Positions 21,143-34,200 of a DNA stretch of 64,000 nt are shown one piece after another. The notes under the pieces were generated by a model. The model searched no databases. It was not told the origin of the DNA and worked only from the letters and a program-made list of their open reading frames with translations. The position numbers and the translations under genes were made by a program. Numbering within the stretch: the first letter of the stretch is position 1; every line of letters begins with the position of its first letter. This stretch comes from Abelmoschus esculentus (lineage: Eukaryota; Streptophyta; Magnoliopsida; Malvales; Malvaceae): assembly GCA_035048815.1 (NCBI GenBank), contig JAUCBN010000034.1, positions 9,898,737 to 9,962,736 of the forward strand, read 5' to 3'.

Positions 21143-21335
21143 ACAATATATATGATAATATTTACATATATTAAATATTATCCTACAAAAAATATAACTA
21201 TGATATAGTGCAAGTTAAAATGTATATAACGTAATCACACTCATATATACATAATATATGTAAGTAGAAATACAATAATCATACGAATAATAAATAATTA
21301 ATTGTTAATGTAAATATATTAAATTATATCATGTT
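21143..21335. repeat. About 200-bp dispersed repeat, copy 2
   Basis: The pair of 2828-3030, in the same orientation. It follows the MITE here and continues into AT-rich DNA with no gene. Confidence 0.65.
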
Positions 21336-21597
21336 TAAAATATTAATAATATAAGAAAATATATTATATTAAGTCATATTTGAAACATACCATATTTATG
21401 ATATAGACAAAATAGGGAAATGTATTATACTAAATCATATTTTACTATCATACCATATATATTATACATATAATGATATCTAAAAACTTTATATATACGC
21501 ACACAGAAATAAATCATATTATATATAAGAATAATAAAATAATATATATACATAACATAAAGTAACCGTAATGAAAAGAAATATATAATAATTGCAC

Positions 21598-21665
21598 GAG
21601 TCTTTTAGCTCAAGTGGTTAACGGAACGATTGTTGTTCTTAGAGGTCACGAGTTCGAGTACTAAT
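21598..21665 (+). repeat. tRNA-derived SINE-like fragment
   Basis: It has an A-box-like TTAGCTCAAGTGG and, about 40 bp on, a B-box-like GAGTTCGAGTA preceded by aggtcac. These are spaced like an RNA polymerase III internal promoter. There is no cloverleaf 3' half or CCA end, so it is not a functional tRNA. No poly(A) tail or target duplication was recognised. Confidence 0.45.
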
Positions 21666-21704
21666 AATTGCAACAAAGTGATTGAGCGATCAATGTCAAA
21701 TGTT

Positions 21705-21905
21705 TGAGATTAGGGATGGCAAACGGGTATAACTTTACGGATTCCGCACTGCACCAGCACCAGTTGGAGTGGGGATGGGAATGGGTATGAGTTTTGTGGG
21801 TAGTGGGCAGGTGTGGATGTAAAAAGTCATACCCATCATGGGTAGTGGGTAGGTGATGGGTTTAAGACCTTACTTGCACCGTATCCACCCGCTCTGTATC
21901 CGCTA
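21705..21905. repeat. GGGTA-rich repeat fragment
   Basis: It starts gggatggcaaacgggtat and has repeated gggtagtggg, gggtatgag and gatgggtttaag, ending in CCACCCGC-type complements. This resembles ends of non-autonomous DNA elements with degenerate internal repeats. No coding region in or near it. Confidence 0.35.
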
Positions 21906-22035
21906 ACCATATGAATTTTGAACCATTTTTATTTATAGACTTTGATTATGCCTTTTATTATGCTATTTTATGTCTAAGATATTAATTTGTTTTAAAATCT
22001 ATGTTAATCCTTAAGCCTGTAGACTTTGAACTCAA

Positions 22036-22236
22036 TTAATTTAGTTTGAAAAACTGATGATTTATATCACCTTGTATCCGTTTTAGAAAAATAATAGATT
22101 TACACTCGATCTTAGCTGATGATGATCGAATAATCAGATTGTTTTGATAGCATGTATCACATAAAAATTGCCTTAAAGAAAATTTTAGTTCTTCAATAAA
22201 TGACCACATGAAAGTGTCGACAAAATTTCGCATCAT
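22036..22236 (-). pseudogene. Ty1/copia pre-integrase/integrase fragment
   Basis: A 66-codon minus frame contains LCDTCYQNNLIIRSSSAK then FLKRIQGDI. This resembles the end of the zinc-binding GAG-pre-integrase domain (a C-x-x-C pair) and the start of the integrase core in copia elements, where IQGDI is followed by a conserved region. Here the frame breaks straight after. It is a small relic with no further pol recognised next to it. Confidence 0.45.
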
Positions 22237-23659
22237 AATTGAACTTAGATAGCCTAACCGGTCTTGTCAAATAAAATTATCAGCAAACATCTGGTTTACA
22301 ATAGCATGAGCTTCAATTTATATTAATTCTTCTTTAGTACAATATGGATGACAATGCATGAAATTTTGTCAAGATTTTCTTATTGCCTAGAGTTATACTC
22401 ATAATATTGAGATAGTCAGCATCCCCTTGACTAATATTCTCAATATATTTCTGCAAATATCTTTAAAATTCAAGTATCTTTGTCACTTTGACAAGTATAA
22501 TGCACTGTAAATATGAATAAAGTTCCATTTGGAAATAACATATTTGCTCAGTCGGAGTCTTCTGTGATATTAGTACTTCTGGATATAGTACTCACATTAT
22601 TCTCTTGTATTTAAAATGAGAAAATATGCATAATTATGTACATTTTAATATGTGTTTTTATTTCATTCGCTTCGGGAAATGAAAAATATGTGCCTTATAC
22701 CATTCACTTCGGGGAATGGAAAAATATTAAATATATCACATCATATCGAAACGGTTATCATCAAAGATAAACTCTCAAGAGCTCTTTCGAAGTATTGATA
22801 TTTTAGTACTTTGAGATATAGTACTCATATTTTCCCTTGTATTTAAATGAGAAAATATTTCTTATCTTTGAGTATAGTATGAGTACTTGCACTGTCTGCT
22901 AAGCATAAATCGCCATGATCTATTGTATATTTTATTTCGGAAGTAATCATATTCTTGAAAAGAAAAATTAACATAAAGCGTAAATAAGTAATATTTAAAA
23001 TAAATTAACATAAATAAATAGTAAATAAAAATAAATTAACATAAAACAAAATAAAAGATCAATTATTCCCTTTAGAGATTATAAGGGAAATAAAATAAAT
23101 GGAGGATTATTCCCTTCGAGAGTTATGAGAAAATTTACAATATCCAATTGATTTGGACTAACGACGCCATAATTATTTTTGCCACAAAGAAAAATTGTTT
23201 ATATTTTATTTAATTTATTATTCATGATTATAGATAAAGTCCATAATACTTTGGCGTTTGATAAGTACGAGACCAATGGTTTATACCATCGCATTGATAA
23301 CATAAATATTTTTCATATGATCTTTATTATTCTTGTCATTCTTATAATCCCATTTCTTTTGGATATAAGCATTCTCAAAAGAATCATCTTATCCATGTCT
23401 ATTTTATGACCTTAATCGCAACCACAATTTTTAATGTGGTATTTATTCTTTCCACTATAAAATCTCGCATTCACTTCAGGGAATGGAGCGGAACCAATAG
23501 GTCTTTAAAATCTTTTCACGATATTGTGTCTACAGGATAATATTAATGTGTGAAAAGTGGAGTATGTTTTTCTAACATATCCTTATCAGTAATATTCTAA
23601 CACATAACAGAGTTTTTATTCACTAACCATATAGTGAATTATCATGTTTGCAATTGTAG
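22237..23659. other. AT-rich repeat remnants, no gene
   Basis: It contains repeated words such as cattcacttcggggaatgg (near 22701, 23469, and again near 24849) and cccttgtatttaaaatgaga (near 22605, 22837), pointing to a degraded element. The 76-codon frame 23179-23409 is hydrophobic and AT-driven with no known domain. Confidence 0.35.
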
Positions 23660-24720
23660 AACTAATGTTTTGATATAATAATTGAAAAATAGTTTTGGAC
23701 TAATTTGAAAATACTTAAAAAAATGTTTCTTATGTCCAAACTACTTGAAATTATATTTAAAATGTTTTTGAGAAAGTTTGAAAGTGTTTTAAATGATTTA
23801 AAGAAACCAAAGAAGTGATTTTTACCCAGGTGTTTCGATACACCTTCAAGCTGTTTCGATACCTGTTCATCATGCCATGATTTCAAAGGCAAAATCACAG
23901 TGGTATCGATACTGGTATCGATACCTTTTCACCACAGTGATTGTTGGTTTCGAACCTTGTTTCGATACACCCCCAACGGTCATAAACGATTTTACAAAAA
24001 CCCCAACGGCTAAGAGCGGTATCGATACTGGTATCGATACCTGTTCATAAATACAGGTCAACGGCTATTTCCCAACAAGGGTGTTTCGAGACCGGTTTCA
24101 AGGGTATCGATACCGTCTGCACCAGAAGAAGAAATATGCCTTGAAATCAACTCCAAACGGCTCCAAAACATCTCCAACGGCTATAAACGGCAAGATCATG
24201 ACTTGGGATGATAAAAGGAAGCCTCAAGCATCAAGAGAAAAAAATGCTTCACTTGTAACAGCATTATGATCAAGAAATTGTTTTAGTGCTTAATTTCCTC
24301 ATATTTTGGTAGACAAACACTTGTGAGCTTAATTGTCAATATATGCTCAAGTGTAATTAGGAATTGGGTGAGTGCTTAGATTGCAAACATTAGCCTTGTT
24401 AGAAGGATTAAACAAGTTTGCTAAGTTTTCTTTGTTTGAGTGAATTCCCAAAGTTTGGGTTGTGAACTTTGGATGCTTGGTTCGGTTTTGGATCAAGGTT
24501 TGTAAGGTTAACCCTTTAGCCTCAAAAGGTTAAAATTCTTAGTGATTTTGGGAAATCCTTAGTGGGAAGCTAAGGTAGTGGATGTAGGTGCTTGTTCGAA
24601 GGCCGAACCACTCTAAAATCCTTGTGTTCATTGTCTATCTTTTTGCTTCCACAACAAACCACCCAAATTGTCACTTCTCCACCACTTGGCGTGTTTAATC
24701 GGTTATTCATCGAGCCACAT
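23660..24720 (+). mobile_element. LTR-like fragment with TATCGATA cluster
   Basis: Non-coding. It interrupts the cattcactt repeat region on both sides. Perfect TATCGATA sites lie at 23904, 23916, 24020, 24032 and 24105, with many gtttcgatac variants from 23836. The right part has gttcgaaggccgaaccactc and cttgtgttcattgtctatc, a style seen near the ends of some copia LTRs. Boundaries and lineage are uncertain. Confidence 0.4.
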
Positions 24721-25540
24721 CAATCCCAACAGCAATCACTTCAAGGAATGAAACAAATCAATAATCGTATGGAATAAACATCATGTTTGCTTTCACTTTA
24801 AGGAATGACATAAATCTAATAATTGCATGGAATAAACATCATGCATGCATTCACTTCAGTGAATGTCTCCCATAAAAATTCTTGCATCAAGACGATTTTC
24901 ATAACTTAAACTTGGGAGAAGTCTATAATCGAGTTTTTCAACACAAAAATATTGCTTTCAAACAAATATAGATTTTATAATATTCATACTATTAAATAGT
25001 AATTTATCAACCAATATATATATACAATAAATACAAGGAACAAAAATTTAATCCTCATACACGGCGTTGTTAAATCAGCCCATAAGGTCCTTTAAAAAGA
25101 ACCTCCTTTGAGACAAGTAGCTTCACAGAACGGGATGTCCAGCCAATATACTCGGATTAAACCAACATAACAAAGAATATATTAATTAATTAAAGGTTCA
25201 ATATTTATTCTAATATCATGTAATACTTAGAACATGATTAAAACATAAACTTTCATCATAATAATAAAATAAACCTTCCATATATTCAAATTAGTGGAAA
25301 GTCCGATAATTGTATATATATTTTGTTAAAATCTTTTTTGGGAATTGTCGAAAAACACCACGGTAATTGAGCCACTTTATCGCTACACAAACACAAAACA
25401 ACCAAAGGTTTTTTAAAAATTAAAAATAAAGTCAAAAATCAAGAAAGAAAGAAAAATCAAAAATTAGAATATAATTGAGGGAGAAGAACTTATATTTGAT
25501 TCATGCTAGTAATAAATTATTTTCAATAACTCCTTTAAGA
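24721..25540. other. Repeat remnants, no gene
   Basis: The cattcacttcagtgaatg words continue to about 24866. Then comes AT-rich DNA including a short GC-richer stretch (25060-25160) with no open frame. No coding region was recognised. Confidence 0.35.
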
Positions 25541-26402
25541 TTTGAACGACAAATACCTCTGTTGGTTAGAGTTTCGTATTGATAACGTGTTGTGAATAAA
25601 ATAAAGAATAAGAATAAAATAAGAGAACGAAGATGAGAGACAACAGAGAGAGATTTGTATTATATTCTCAAAGTAGGATTATTTACAATGCTTTGTCCAA
25701 AAGTCTATATTTATAGGCATAAGATGGAAACCCTAATTCTAATGGGTATTAAACTCTAATAATAAAACTCATTAATGTTTAACTTAATATATGGATATCC
25801 ATCATAAATAAAGATATTCATAACAATTATTATTTTTTTAAATATCATATTTTTTCCTTTTTAAATTATATTTTAATAATAATAAATCAGGTATTATGTG
25901 ACTCGGTTATGATTTACGATTTACGAGTATCTAAATTTGACAGATCTGGACATGAGTCACTTTTTTAATTATTTGAAAAATGGATAGTCGAATTTTTTGT
26001 ATTTAAAATTAGGGTAAACTACTCTGGTGACCATCCAATTAATTAGAGATTTATTTTGGTCATCAAACTGTCAAACTCGTTAGTCAAGCTATCAAACTTA
26101 TTAAGTTTATCTATATTTTTCACTGACGTTAAAATTCAAACGGAAAGATGATGGAACATTGATGTGGCAATTAACAGAAATTTTAAAAATTATACATTTA
26201 GTTTATAGTATTTATCTATTAAATCAATTTGATCCTAATTTAAATTAAATTAAATTAATCATCCAATCAGTTGAAAGAAAAATAAAAAGGTTAAATGCAT
26301 TTAGGAGTACTTGAACTAAATAATAAGGACTAAATGTATAATTTTTTAAAATTTTTGTTAACTGTCACATCATCGTTTCATTACTTGAATAATTTACCCT
26401 TA
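25541..26402. repeat. Dispersed repeat Y, partner of 20325-21137
   Basis: Shares the copia-like junction (ttggttagagtttcgtattg), a TATA-containing stretch (tctatatttataggcataag) and the MITE. It differs from X by small indels. Confidence 0.55.
26012..26399. mobile_element. Tourist-like MITE, copy 2
   Basis: GGGTAAACTA and TAATTTACCC ends, with TTA at 26009-26011 and 26400-26402. 388 bp. It was probably already inside the repeat when X and Y were copied, because both carry it at the same place. Confidence 0.65.
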
Positions 26403-27354
26403 AAATTTTTGTTACCCAATTATGAATATCTCTATTATACATAGGGATATTTATTATTGGAAACTAGATTTTTTGGATACTCGAAAAAATAATTTCGGTT
26501 TCTTCGGGTACTACATTTTTTATTCGTGTATCAGTCCATTTATATTGGATATTCATAAAATTTGGGTAATCGAGTAACGAGTACCCGATTCATAATTTTT
26601 TATTTTTTATTTTAAAATTAATAAAAATCACATGTTAACCATAAATTTTATAATTTTATAATACATGATCAAACATAAAAATTAGTGATTTAAAATTAAT
26701 TTTTAAAATATTTATATAAATATATATTTATTAAATTTTATCATTTAAATGATATTAAAAATATTAATATCATTTTTCTCAGTATTAAAAAATTAATAAA
26801 AACATATTTAAAAATTTTAAATTTTAAATATATATAATACAAACACAAAATTAATTTAGAGATTTAAATTTAAATTTAGGTACAAGTATTAAGGAATATA
26901 GAATAAAAATATAATTTAAAACTATAAATATATATTAAAATTAGTTAGGTTGAGTATCCGGTAATTAAAAAAAAAATCAGCCTAAAACTAACCCAATTAT
27001 TCTTGAATCAAATACTCCAAATATTTTTTTAAGAATTAGTCAATATTTTCTCAGATAATTTTAGATACCCCTAATTAAACAAATGAATTTAGGGTATGGT
27101 ATCTTAATTATAAGATTAAAAATGAAAAAAAAATTAAAATATTAAAAAATACATAACATAAAATATTATTTATACCAATAACAATATTATTTTTAACGAT
27201 AATTTTTTAAAATTATATGTAAACTTTAAAACTTATTATTAATTTAAAATATTATAAAAATATAATATTTTAATTGTGCGATAAATTTTTAAATTTTATA
27301 TTTTATAAGTATTTTTTTAGCTTTAGTATATAACCCTTGTTATACACCTAAGGC
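26403..27354. other. AT-rich intergenic DNA, no gene
   Basis: Over 80% A/T by eye. agggatat near 26442 and gatacccc near 27063 may be ends of a decayed inverted-repeat element with cgggtac/gtacccga words inside. No open frame or RNA gene. Confidence 0.35.
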
Positions 27355-30300
27355 TGTAAAAAGTTGACCATACCTGAAAACCCGACTGAAACCTATTCGA
27401 GTCTGAACCTGGTTTGACCCAAGGATGTAATAATCTAAACCTGATTTGTATCCGGCTATTGTTGACCCAAACTCAAGTTGGACCTGTTACTATAGTAACC
27501 AAATCCGAATTATATCCGACCGAGAAGACCTGAACCCGATTTCAACCTGTTATTGTATACCCGAAACTCGACCTGCATCTGACTGAAACAAACCCGAACC
27601 GAGTTTGACCTGGAAGATAACCGATATAACTCGATTGAATCGACTTGAGACCTGATTTTACCCGACCTGTTTTGAACCTAACCTGTTAAATGACCCGACA
27701 TGTTATTGACATGAACTAATATTAACAAGACTTAATATTTGCATGACATATAATTAAGTATATTAATAGTCTGATGAATTTAAAATATTATTAAATATAA
27801 TTACTCTTAAAAACTAGAATTAGACATGAGAATTAATTTAGAGATTAATAATTAATTTTAATATTACATATTTAATTAAATTAATTAATTTACTATTTTA
27901 TTTATTTTTAATGTATATAATTTTAATTATAATTTTAAAATAATATTTCATTAAAAATTATAATTCTAAATTAATATTTCATAAAAATTATAGTTTTAAA
28001 TTAATATTTAATTAAGTTAAATTAACTTATTGAAATTAGGATTAATTAAGATAAATTAAAATATAAAAAAATTTACAAACATAATTAAAAGAATTCTAAA
28101 ACCAAATGAAAATTTTTATTAAATTAATTTAAAATCAATTAAATTAAACCTAAATAATCGATAAAAAAAGAAAAAGATAATTGATAAAAAAAAGAGAGAA
28201 AGAAAAAAGACAAAATTTTGAAGGGAAATAAATCACTCAATTTTTTAAGTTTGAGATTAATTTATTTTTAGTGTAAAAATTTTGGAGAGGTTTAAATTAC
28301 CCAAAAAATTTTAGGGAATTAAAAATAAATTTTGATTATTATATAAAAAAGTGTGAAAAAACAAAATTTTGGAGGGAAATAAACCACTCATTTTTTAAGT
28401 TTGAGATTAATTTACTTTTAGTGTAAAATTTTTGAAGGGATATAGGTTAGCTAAAATTTTGGAGGGAATTAAAAATAAATTTTGATTATTATATAAAAAA
28501 GAGGAGAAAAACAAAATTTTGTAGGAAATTAATATATATAGTAAATTTTGGATTATTATTTTTATTATTATTATTAAAACTTATAATCAAATAATAAACT
28601 TTAATTAAATATAATCAATTAAAAATATAAAAAGAGATTAGATTTAGATATTCATTTGACATTACTCTAGGTCGGGTAAAAATTTCCGCATATTGTTATA
28701 TAGGTCGCGGCTAAAAAATTGAATCTTGCGCCGCTCTACAACTTATTTTACAATTATTTCAATTTGGTTATAATCACTCGAAAATTAAGTTTTAAATTTT
28801 ATTTTTTATTCAATTTGATCTTATTTAATTAAAATCAAATTATATATTTTAAAATCGTTTTAATTTGATCATAGGGAATTAGTTTAGTGATTGGAGAATT
28901 GGTCTTAGAGAACTAATTTAGTAATTTGAGCTTAGGGGATTAGTATTGACCTTAAAGAATTAATAATATTATACATAGAATAATTTATAAACAAATTAAA
29001 TACATATATTAGTATACATTTAAGTATATTATATATATATAATATTATATATTACATATAATACATTAATACATAAAGTATAATATATATAAGTATATTA
29101 TATATATATTAAACTATATTATATACATAGTATATATTAATGCATATTATACATATATACATCTAATATATTATAGAGACTATAATATATATACATATAT
29201 ATAAGTATACATATATTAATGTATATATATACATACTTATTTATATATATATATGTATACATACAATATATATTATATACATACTTATATATTATATACA
29301 TATATTTATGTATACTATATAGTATATAAGTATACATATACTTACATACATAATTATATTATATATATGCATATATACATATTATATATTTATATATATA
29401 TATAGTATTATACATTTCATATTTCCATATATAGTATCATATCATATATAGTATAAATTCTATATATAGAATATATTCCATACATAGTATAAATTTCATA
29501 TATAAAATACATTCTATATTTAGCATAAATTCCATGTATAAAATACACTATAGGATGTAAAAACAGTTACTCGGATGGGTTTCAGGTCGGGTACTATCAG
29601 GTCGGGTAAAACCGGATATAGTTCATTTTAGGTTGATTTGTGTTTTGACTCGATTCGAGTCGGGTACGGGTCCGTTTCAAGTAAGGTCTATTTCAGATCG
29701 AGTCTATTTCAGGTCGGGTTCATTTTATGTCGGGTTCATTTCAGATTGGGTTCAAACGGTTCGGGTCCAAATCAGATAATTGATAAGTTCATTTTTGGTC
29801 GGGTAGATTTCAGGTCGGGTTCATTTCAAGTCGGTTTTATTTAAGGTCGAATTAATTCAGGTTTTAAATTCATATTAATCACTAAACTAATTTCCTATAA
29901 TCAAATTGAAACAATTTTAAAATATATAATTTAATTTTAATTAAATGAGGACCAAATTGAATAAAAAATAAAATTTAAAACTTAATTTTCGAGTGATCAT
30001 AACAAAATTAAAATAATTGTAAAATAAAGTGTAGAACGGCGCGAGATCGATTTTTTAGGCGCAACCTATATAAAAATATGTAGAATTTTTTATTCGACCT
30101 AGAGTAGTGTCAAATGAATATCTAAATTTAATCTCCTTTTTTATATTTTTAATTGATTATATTTAATAAAAATTTATTATTTCATTATATTTTGTAATAA
30201 TAATAATCCAAAATTTACTATATATATTAATTTCCTCCAAAATTTTATTTTTCCCTCTTTTTTATATAATAATCAAAATTTATTTCTAATTCCGTCCAAA

Positions 30301-31040
30301 ATTTTTACACTAAAAATAAATTAATCTCAAACATAAAAAATGAGTGGCTTATTTCCATCTAAAATTTTGTTTTTTCACTTTTTTTTATCAATTTTCTTTT
30401 TTTTTTTTATCAATTGTTTTGGTTTAATTTAATTGAGACAAAATTTATATTAATTTAATTAAAATCAAATTTAATTCTAGAATTCTTTTAATTATGTTTT
30501 TAATTTATGGTTTTATATTTTAATTTAGATTAATTAATCTTAAGTTCAATAAGTTAATTTAACTTAATTAAATATTAATTTAAAATTATAATTTTTAATA
30601 AAATATTAATTATAAATTATAATTAAAATTAAATACATTAAAACTAAATAAAATAGTCAATAAATTAATTTAATTAAATATGTATTACTAAATTTAAATA
30701 TTAATCCCTAATTTAATTCTCACGTCTAATTCTATTTTTTAAGCCTAATTATATTTATCAATATGTTAAATTTATTAAATTATAGATATACTTAATTATA
30801 TGTCATGTAAATATTAAGTTTAATATTAGTTCAGATCAATAACATGTCAGGTTCAAAAGAAGTTGGGTCATTTATCAGGTCGGGTAAAATCAAGTCTCAA
30901 GTCAATTCAGTCGGGTAATATCAGGTCAACAACAGTCGGATACAGATTAGGTTCGGGTCATTACATCTCTAGGTCAAACCATATTCTGACTCGATCAGGT
31001 TTCAATCGGATTTTCAGGTCGGATTAGCTTTTTACATCCT
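27355..31040. mobile_element. 3.7-kb fold-back element with long inverted arms
   Basis: The outer ends are taaggctgtaaaaag (left) and ctttttacatcctta (right), inverted. Arms of about 1.3-1.6 kb match in reverse: the 27360-27720 block of cccgacctg-type words pairs with 30840-31030; 28230-28560 pairs with 30180-30390; 28720-28880 pairs with 29880-30090. The centre near 29195 is TA-rich. tatacacc occurs at both outer edges, a possible imperfect target duplication. No transposase is seen, so it is non-autonomous, perhaps Mutator-like. One arm recurs at 48540-49345. Confidence 0.7.
28980..29530. repeat. TA-rich low-complexity core of the fold-back element
   Basis: Irregular (TA)n and atatac/gtatat runs, self-complementary around 29195. 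The frame 29137-29337 (Tyr/Ile-rich) is a by-product. Confidence 0.8.
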
Positions 31041-31180
31041 TATATATACACCCTAATTTCTTGTGTTACCACCTACCCCACGATCTTGTGTTACCACCTA
31101 TGGGCATGCTCTTATAATCTCCATTTGTTTAACTCTAAAATTGCGCCAAAAAGATAAAACCCCTACTCCATTCTTCCACC

Positions 31181-31188
31181 TATAAAAA
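31181..31188 (+). promoter_or_regulatory. Putative TATA box of threonine deaminase
   Basis: tataaaaa lies 74 bp before the chosen ATG. The same box is kept in the second copy (40027-40034) at nearly the same distance. Upstream, the similarity of the two copies extends to about 31054/39908, so only a short proximal promoter was duplicated. Confidence 0.5.
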
Positions 31189-31261
31189 GAAAAATTGTCC
31201 AATGAAATCACCTCCAACGCGTTTTTTTAATATTTATTTTCTCGAAAGAAATATAAAACCG

Positions 31262-34200
31262 ATGGAGGCTTTCAGCCTAGCACCGCCTCTACTCCGCCGC
31301 ACAGGGAGGGTATTACGTACATCATTTATTGGGCCACATATTATAAAGAAATGTGTACGCCCCTATATCAGAGCCTCTGAATCGCAATCGACGGCTGAAA
31401 TCTCTTCTCCGACTGAAGACACTATCCTTTCCTCGTCATCCCCTAATTTTGTGGTGGCTTCTCCTTCGCGGCCGAAGGTGTCTGCTAATTCCCTACAATA
31501 TCCGTCCGGTTACTTAGGTGCGGTACCGAAACATTCAATAGACAAAGAAAATGGCGATGTAATGAATGCAATGGGGTATTTAACGAATATATTGTCGTCC
31601 AAAGTTTATGATGTGGCGATAGAGTTACCGTTGCAATTGGCGACTAAGTTTTCTGAACGATTGGGTAATCAAGTTTGGCTCAAGAGAGAAGATTTACAGC
31701 CGGTAAGAAAACTTTCTATTTCTTTACAAGATATATCATTTCTGGATATTATTATATGATTTCAATGTTCCCTTATTATTTGGAAATACACTAATAGCCA
31801 TAATATTTTGGGGTTAGTATCAAAATAGCTACAATACTTTAAAAAGTGTCAAATACACCGGTGAACTATTAAAATGGTATCGAAATAGCCACCTACCATT
31901 AAAAATTAACGGACTGATGACATGATAGTTAAAAATAAAATGGAATAATTACACATTTACTTTGTCATTCATTCATTTTTTTAATTTATTCCTAATTTTA
32001 ATATAATAAAATAATAAAATTATCTTAGTATCGAAATAGCTACAATACTTTAAAAAGTGTCAAATACACCGGTGAACTATTAAAATGGTATCGAAATAGC
32101 CACCTACCATTAAAAATTAACGGACTGATGACATGATAGTTAAAAATAAAATGGAATAATTACACATTTACTTTGTCATTCATTCATTTTTTTAATTTAT
32201 TCCTAATTTTAATATAATAAAATAATAAAATTATCTTAGTATCGAAATAGCTACAATACTTTAAAAAGTGTCAAATACACCGGTGAACTATTAAAATGGT
32301 ATCGAAATAGTCACCTACCATTAAAAATTAACGGACTGATGACATGATAGTTAAAAATAAAATGGAATAATTACACATTTACTTTGTCATTCATTCATTT
32401 TTTTAATTTATTCCTAATTTTAATATAATAAAATAATAAAATTATCTAATTAGGTGGTGATACATTTTTATCTAACACTTTGTAATCAAAGGGATTTGAA
32501 CCTATGACCACAAGCAATAATGCCCAACAACAATACCACTAGACCAAGCTTAACCATATAATATAAATTCCTAAAATAAATATATATGTACTATTTACAT
32601 CCTTGTGATATAAACCCTAAACGCTAAAAAGTTAAACGTTAAATTCTAATAAAAATCATAAATATTTAAATATTTGGGTTTAAAAATATTCGAATAAAAT
32701 TTTTGAATTTTAAATATTCGAATAAAAAATCATATATTCAAATAAAAATATTTGAACAATAATATACGAATAAAAATATTTGTATAATAAATGTTCGAAT
32801 ATTTGGATTTAAAATTATTCGAATAAAATAATTGGATTTTAAATATTCAAATAAAAATATTTTATATTCGAATAAAACATTCAAATATTTTTTAATTTAA
32901 TTAAAAAATTTGAATATTTTTAAATAAAAATATTCGAATAAAAATATTTTGATTTTAAATATTTGAATAAAAAATATTCAGATATTCGAATAAAATCATA
33001 AATATTTTTATTCAAACATACAAATAAAAATCATAAGTACTCTAATATTTTTATTTGAATATTTAAAATCCAAATATTTTATTCGAATATTTTTAAATCA
33101 AAATATTCGAATATTTATGTTTTTTATTCGAATACTTATTATACGAATATTTTTATTCATATATTTATTATTCAAATATTTTTATTTGAATATAAGAATT
33201 TTTTATTCGAATATTTAAAATTAAAATATTTTATTCAAATATTTATGATTTATATTCGAATATATATTATACGAATATTTTTATTCGTATATTTATTATT
33301 CGAATATTTTTATTTGAATATCCAAAAAAATTATTCGAATATTTAAAATAAAATATTTTATTCGAATATTTTTAAATCCAAATATTTGAATATTTATGAC
33401 TTTTATCTAAATTTTGGGTTTAACTTTAAGGTGTAGGGTTTATATCACAAGGATGCAAATGGTAAATATATATTTATTTTAGGGATTTATATTAAATAGT
33501 CTTGGTCTAGTGGTTTAGTTGTTGGTTTATATTACACGTGTCACCACCTGATTGGTGGAGGAAAATAAATTAAATATATATAAAAAATGTTTTCCAAAAT
33601 GACCTAATTAAATAATAATATTATTATTTTATTATATTAAAATTAGGACTAAATAAAAAAATTCATCAATGACAGGAGTAAATGTGTAATTATTCTATTT
33701 TAATTTTTAACTGTCACGTTATCAATCCGTTAATTTTTAACTGTAGGTGGCTTTTTCGATACCATTTTAATAGTTCACTGGTGTATTTGATGCTTTTTAA
33801 AGTATTGTGGCTATTTCGATACCAACTACATAATATTCTGGCTATCCGTGTAATTTACACTTATCTTTATGGATTTTCGATTTTTCATTGGGAATGACTT
33901 TTGCTTCTATGATTAATCGGGTTTTGAGAGATTAGAACATGTTGTATTCTATGATTTTGCTTTTGCTTTACTTATTTTAAGCCTAGAGGAGTCCTTATTT
34001 CAAGCATGGATTAATACTTCTGTTTTTAATTTATGTGTCGTGAGATACTTGATGGTATGAGTAAATATTCACATTTTAACTTGAATTTTAGTTTCTATTG
34101 TTGGTATCTGTTAATGGATTGCCAAAATGGAAACAACTCCCTTTTCTAGTTCATTAGCAATTTAAAATAGAAACCTAACATGTTTTTGCAGTGTATCATT

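Larger units (their letters stand above)
31787..33860. mobile_element. 2-kb fold-back element in intron 1 of threonine deaminase
   Basis: The left end reads ctaatagccataatatt and the right end aatattctggctatccg, inverted. The arms pair along their length about a centre near 33028: ggtatcgaaatagcc near 32086 and 32299 pairs with ggctttttcgatacc near 33750, and cctaaaataaatat near 32570 pairs with atatttattttagg near 33470. The left arm is longer by two extra 211-bp units. No protein is encoded. The second gene copy lacks it, so it came after the duplication or was deleted there. Confidence 0.75.

Noticed and set aside
21598..21665. Functional tRNA gene
   Set aside because: A and B boxes are there but the acceptor stem and 3' half are not. 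Kept only as a SINE-like fragment.
29137..29337. Tyr/Ile-rich 66-codon frame
   Set aside because: It is read-through of the TA-rich core of the fold-back element.
31202..31261. In-frame upstream ATG as start of threonine deaminase
   Set aside because: The second copy has ATA here but keeps the ATG at the 31262 equivalent. The added 20 residues match nothing I know, and the TATA box is only about 20 bp upstream of this ATG.
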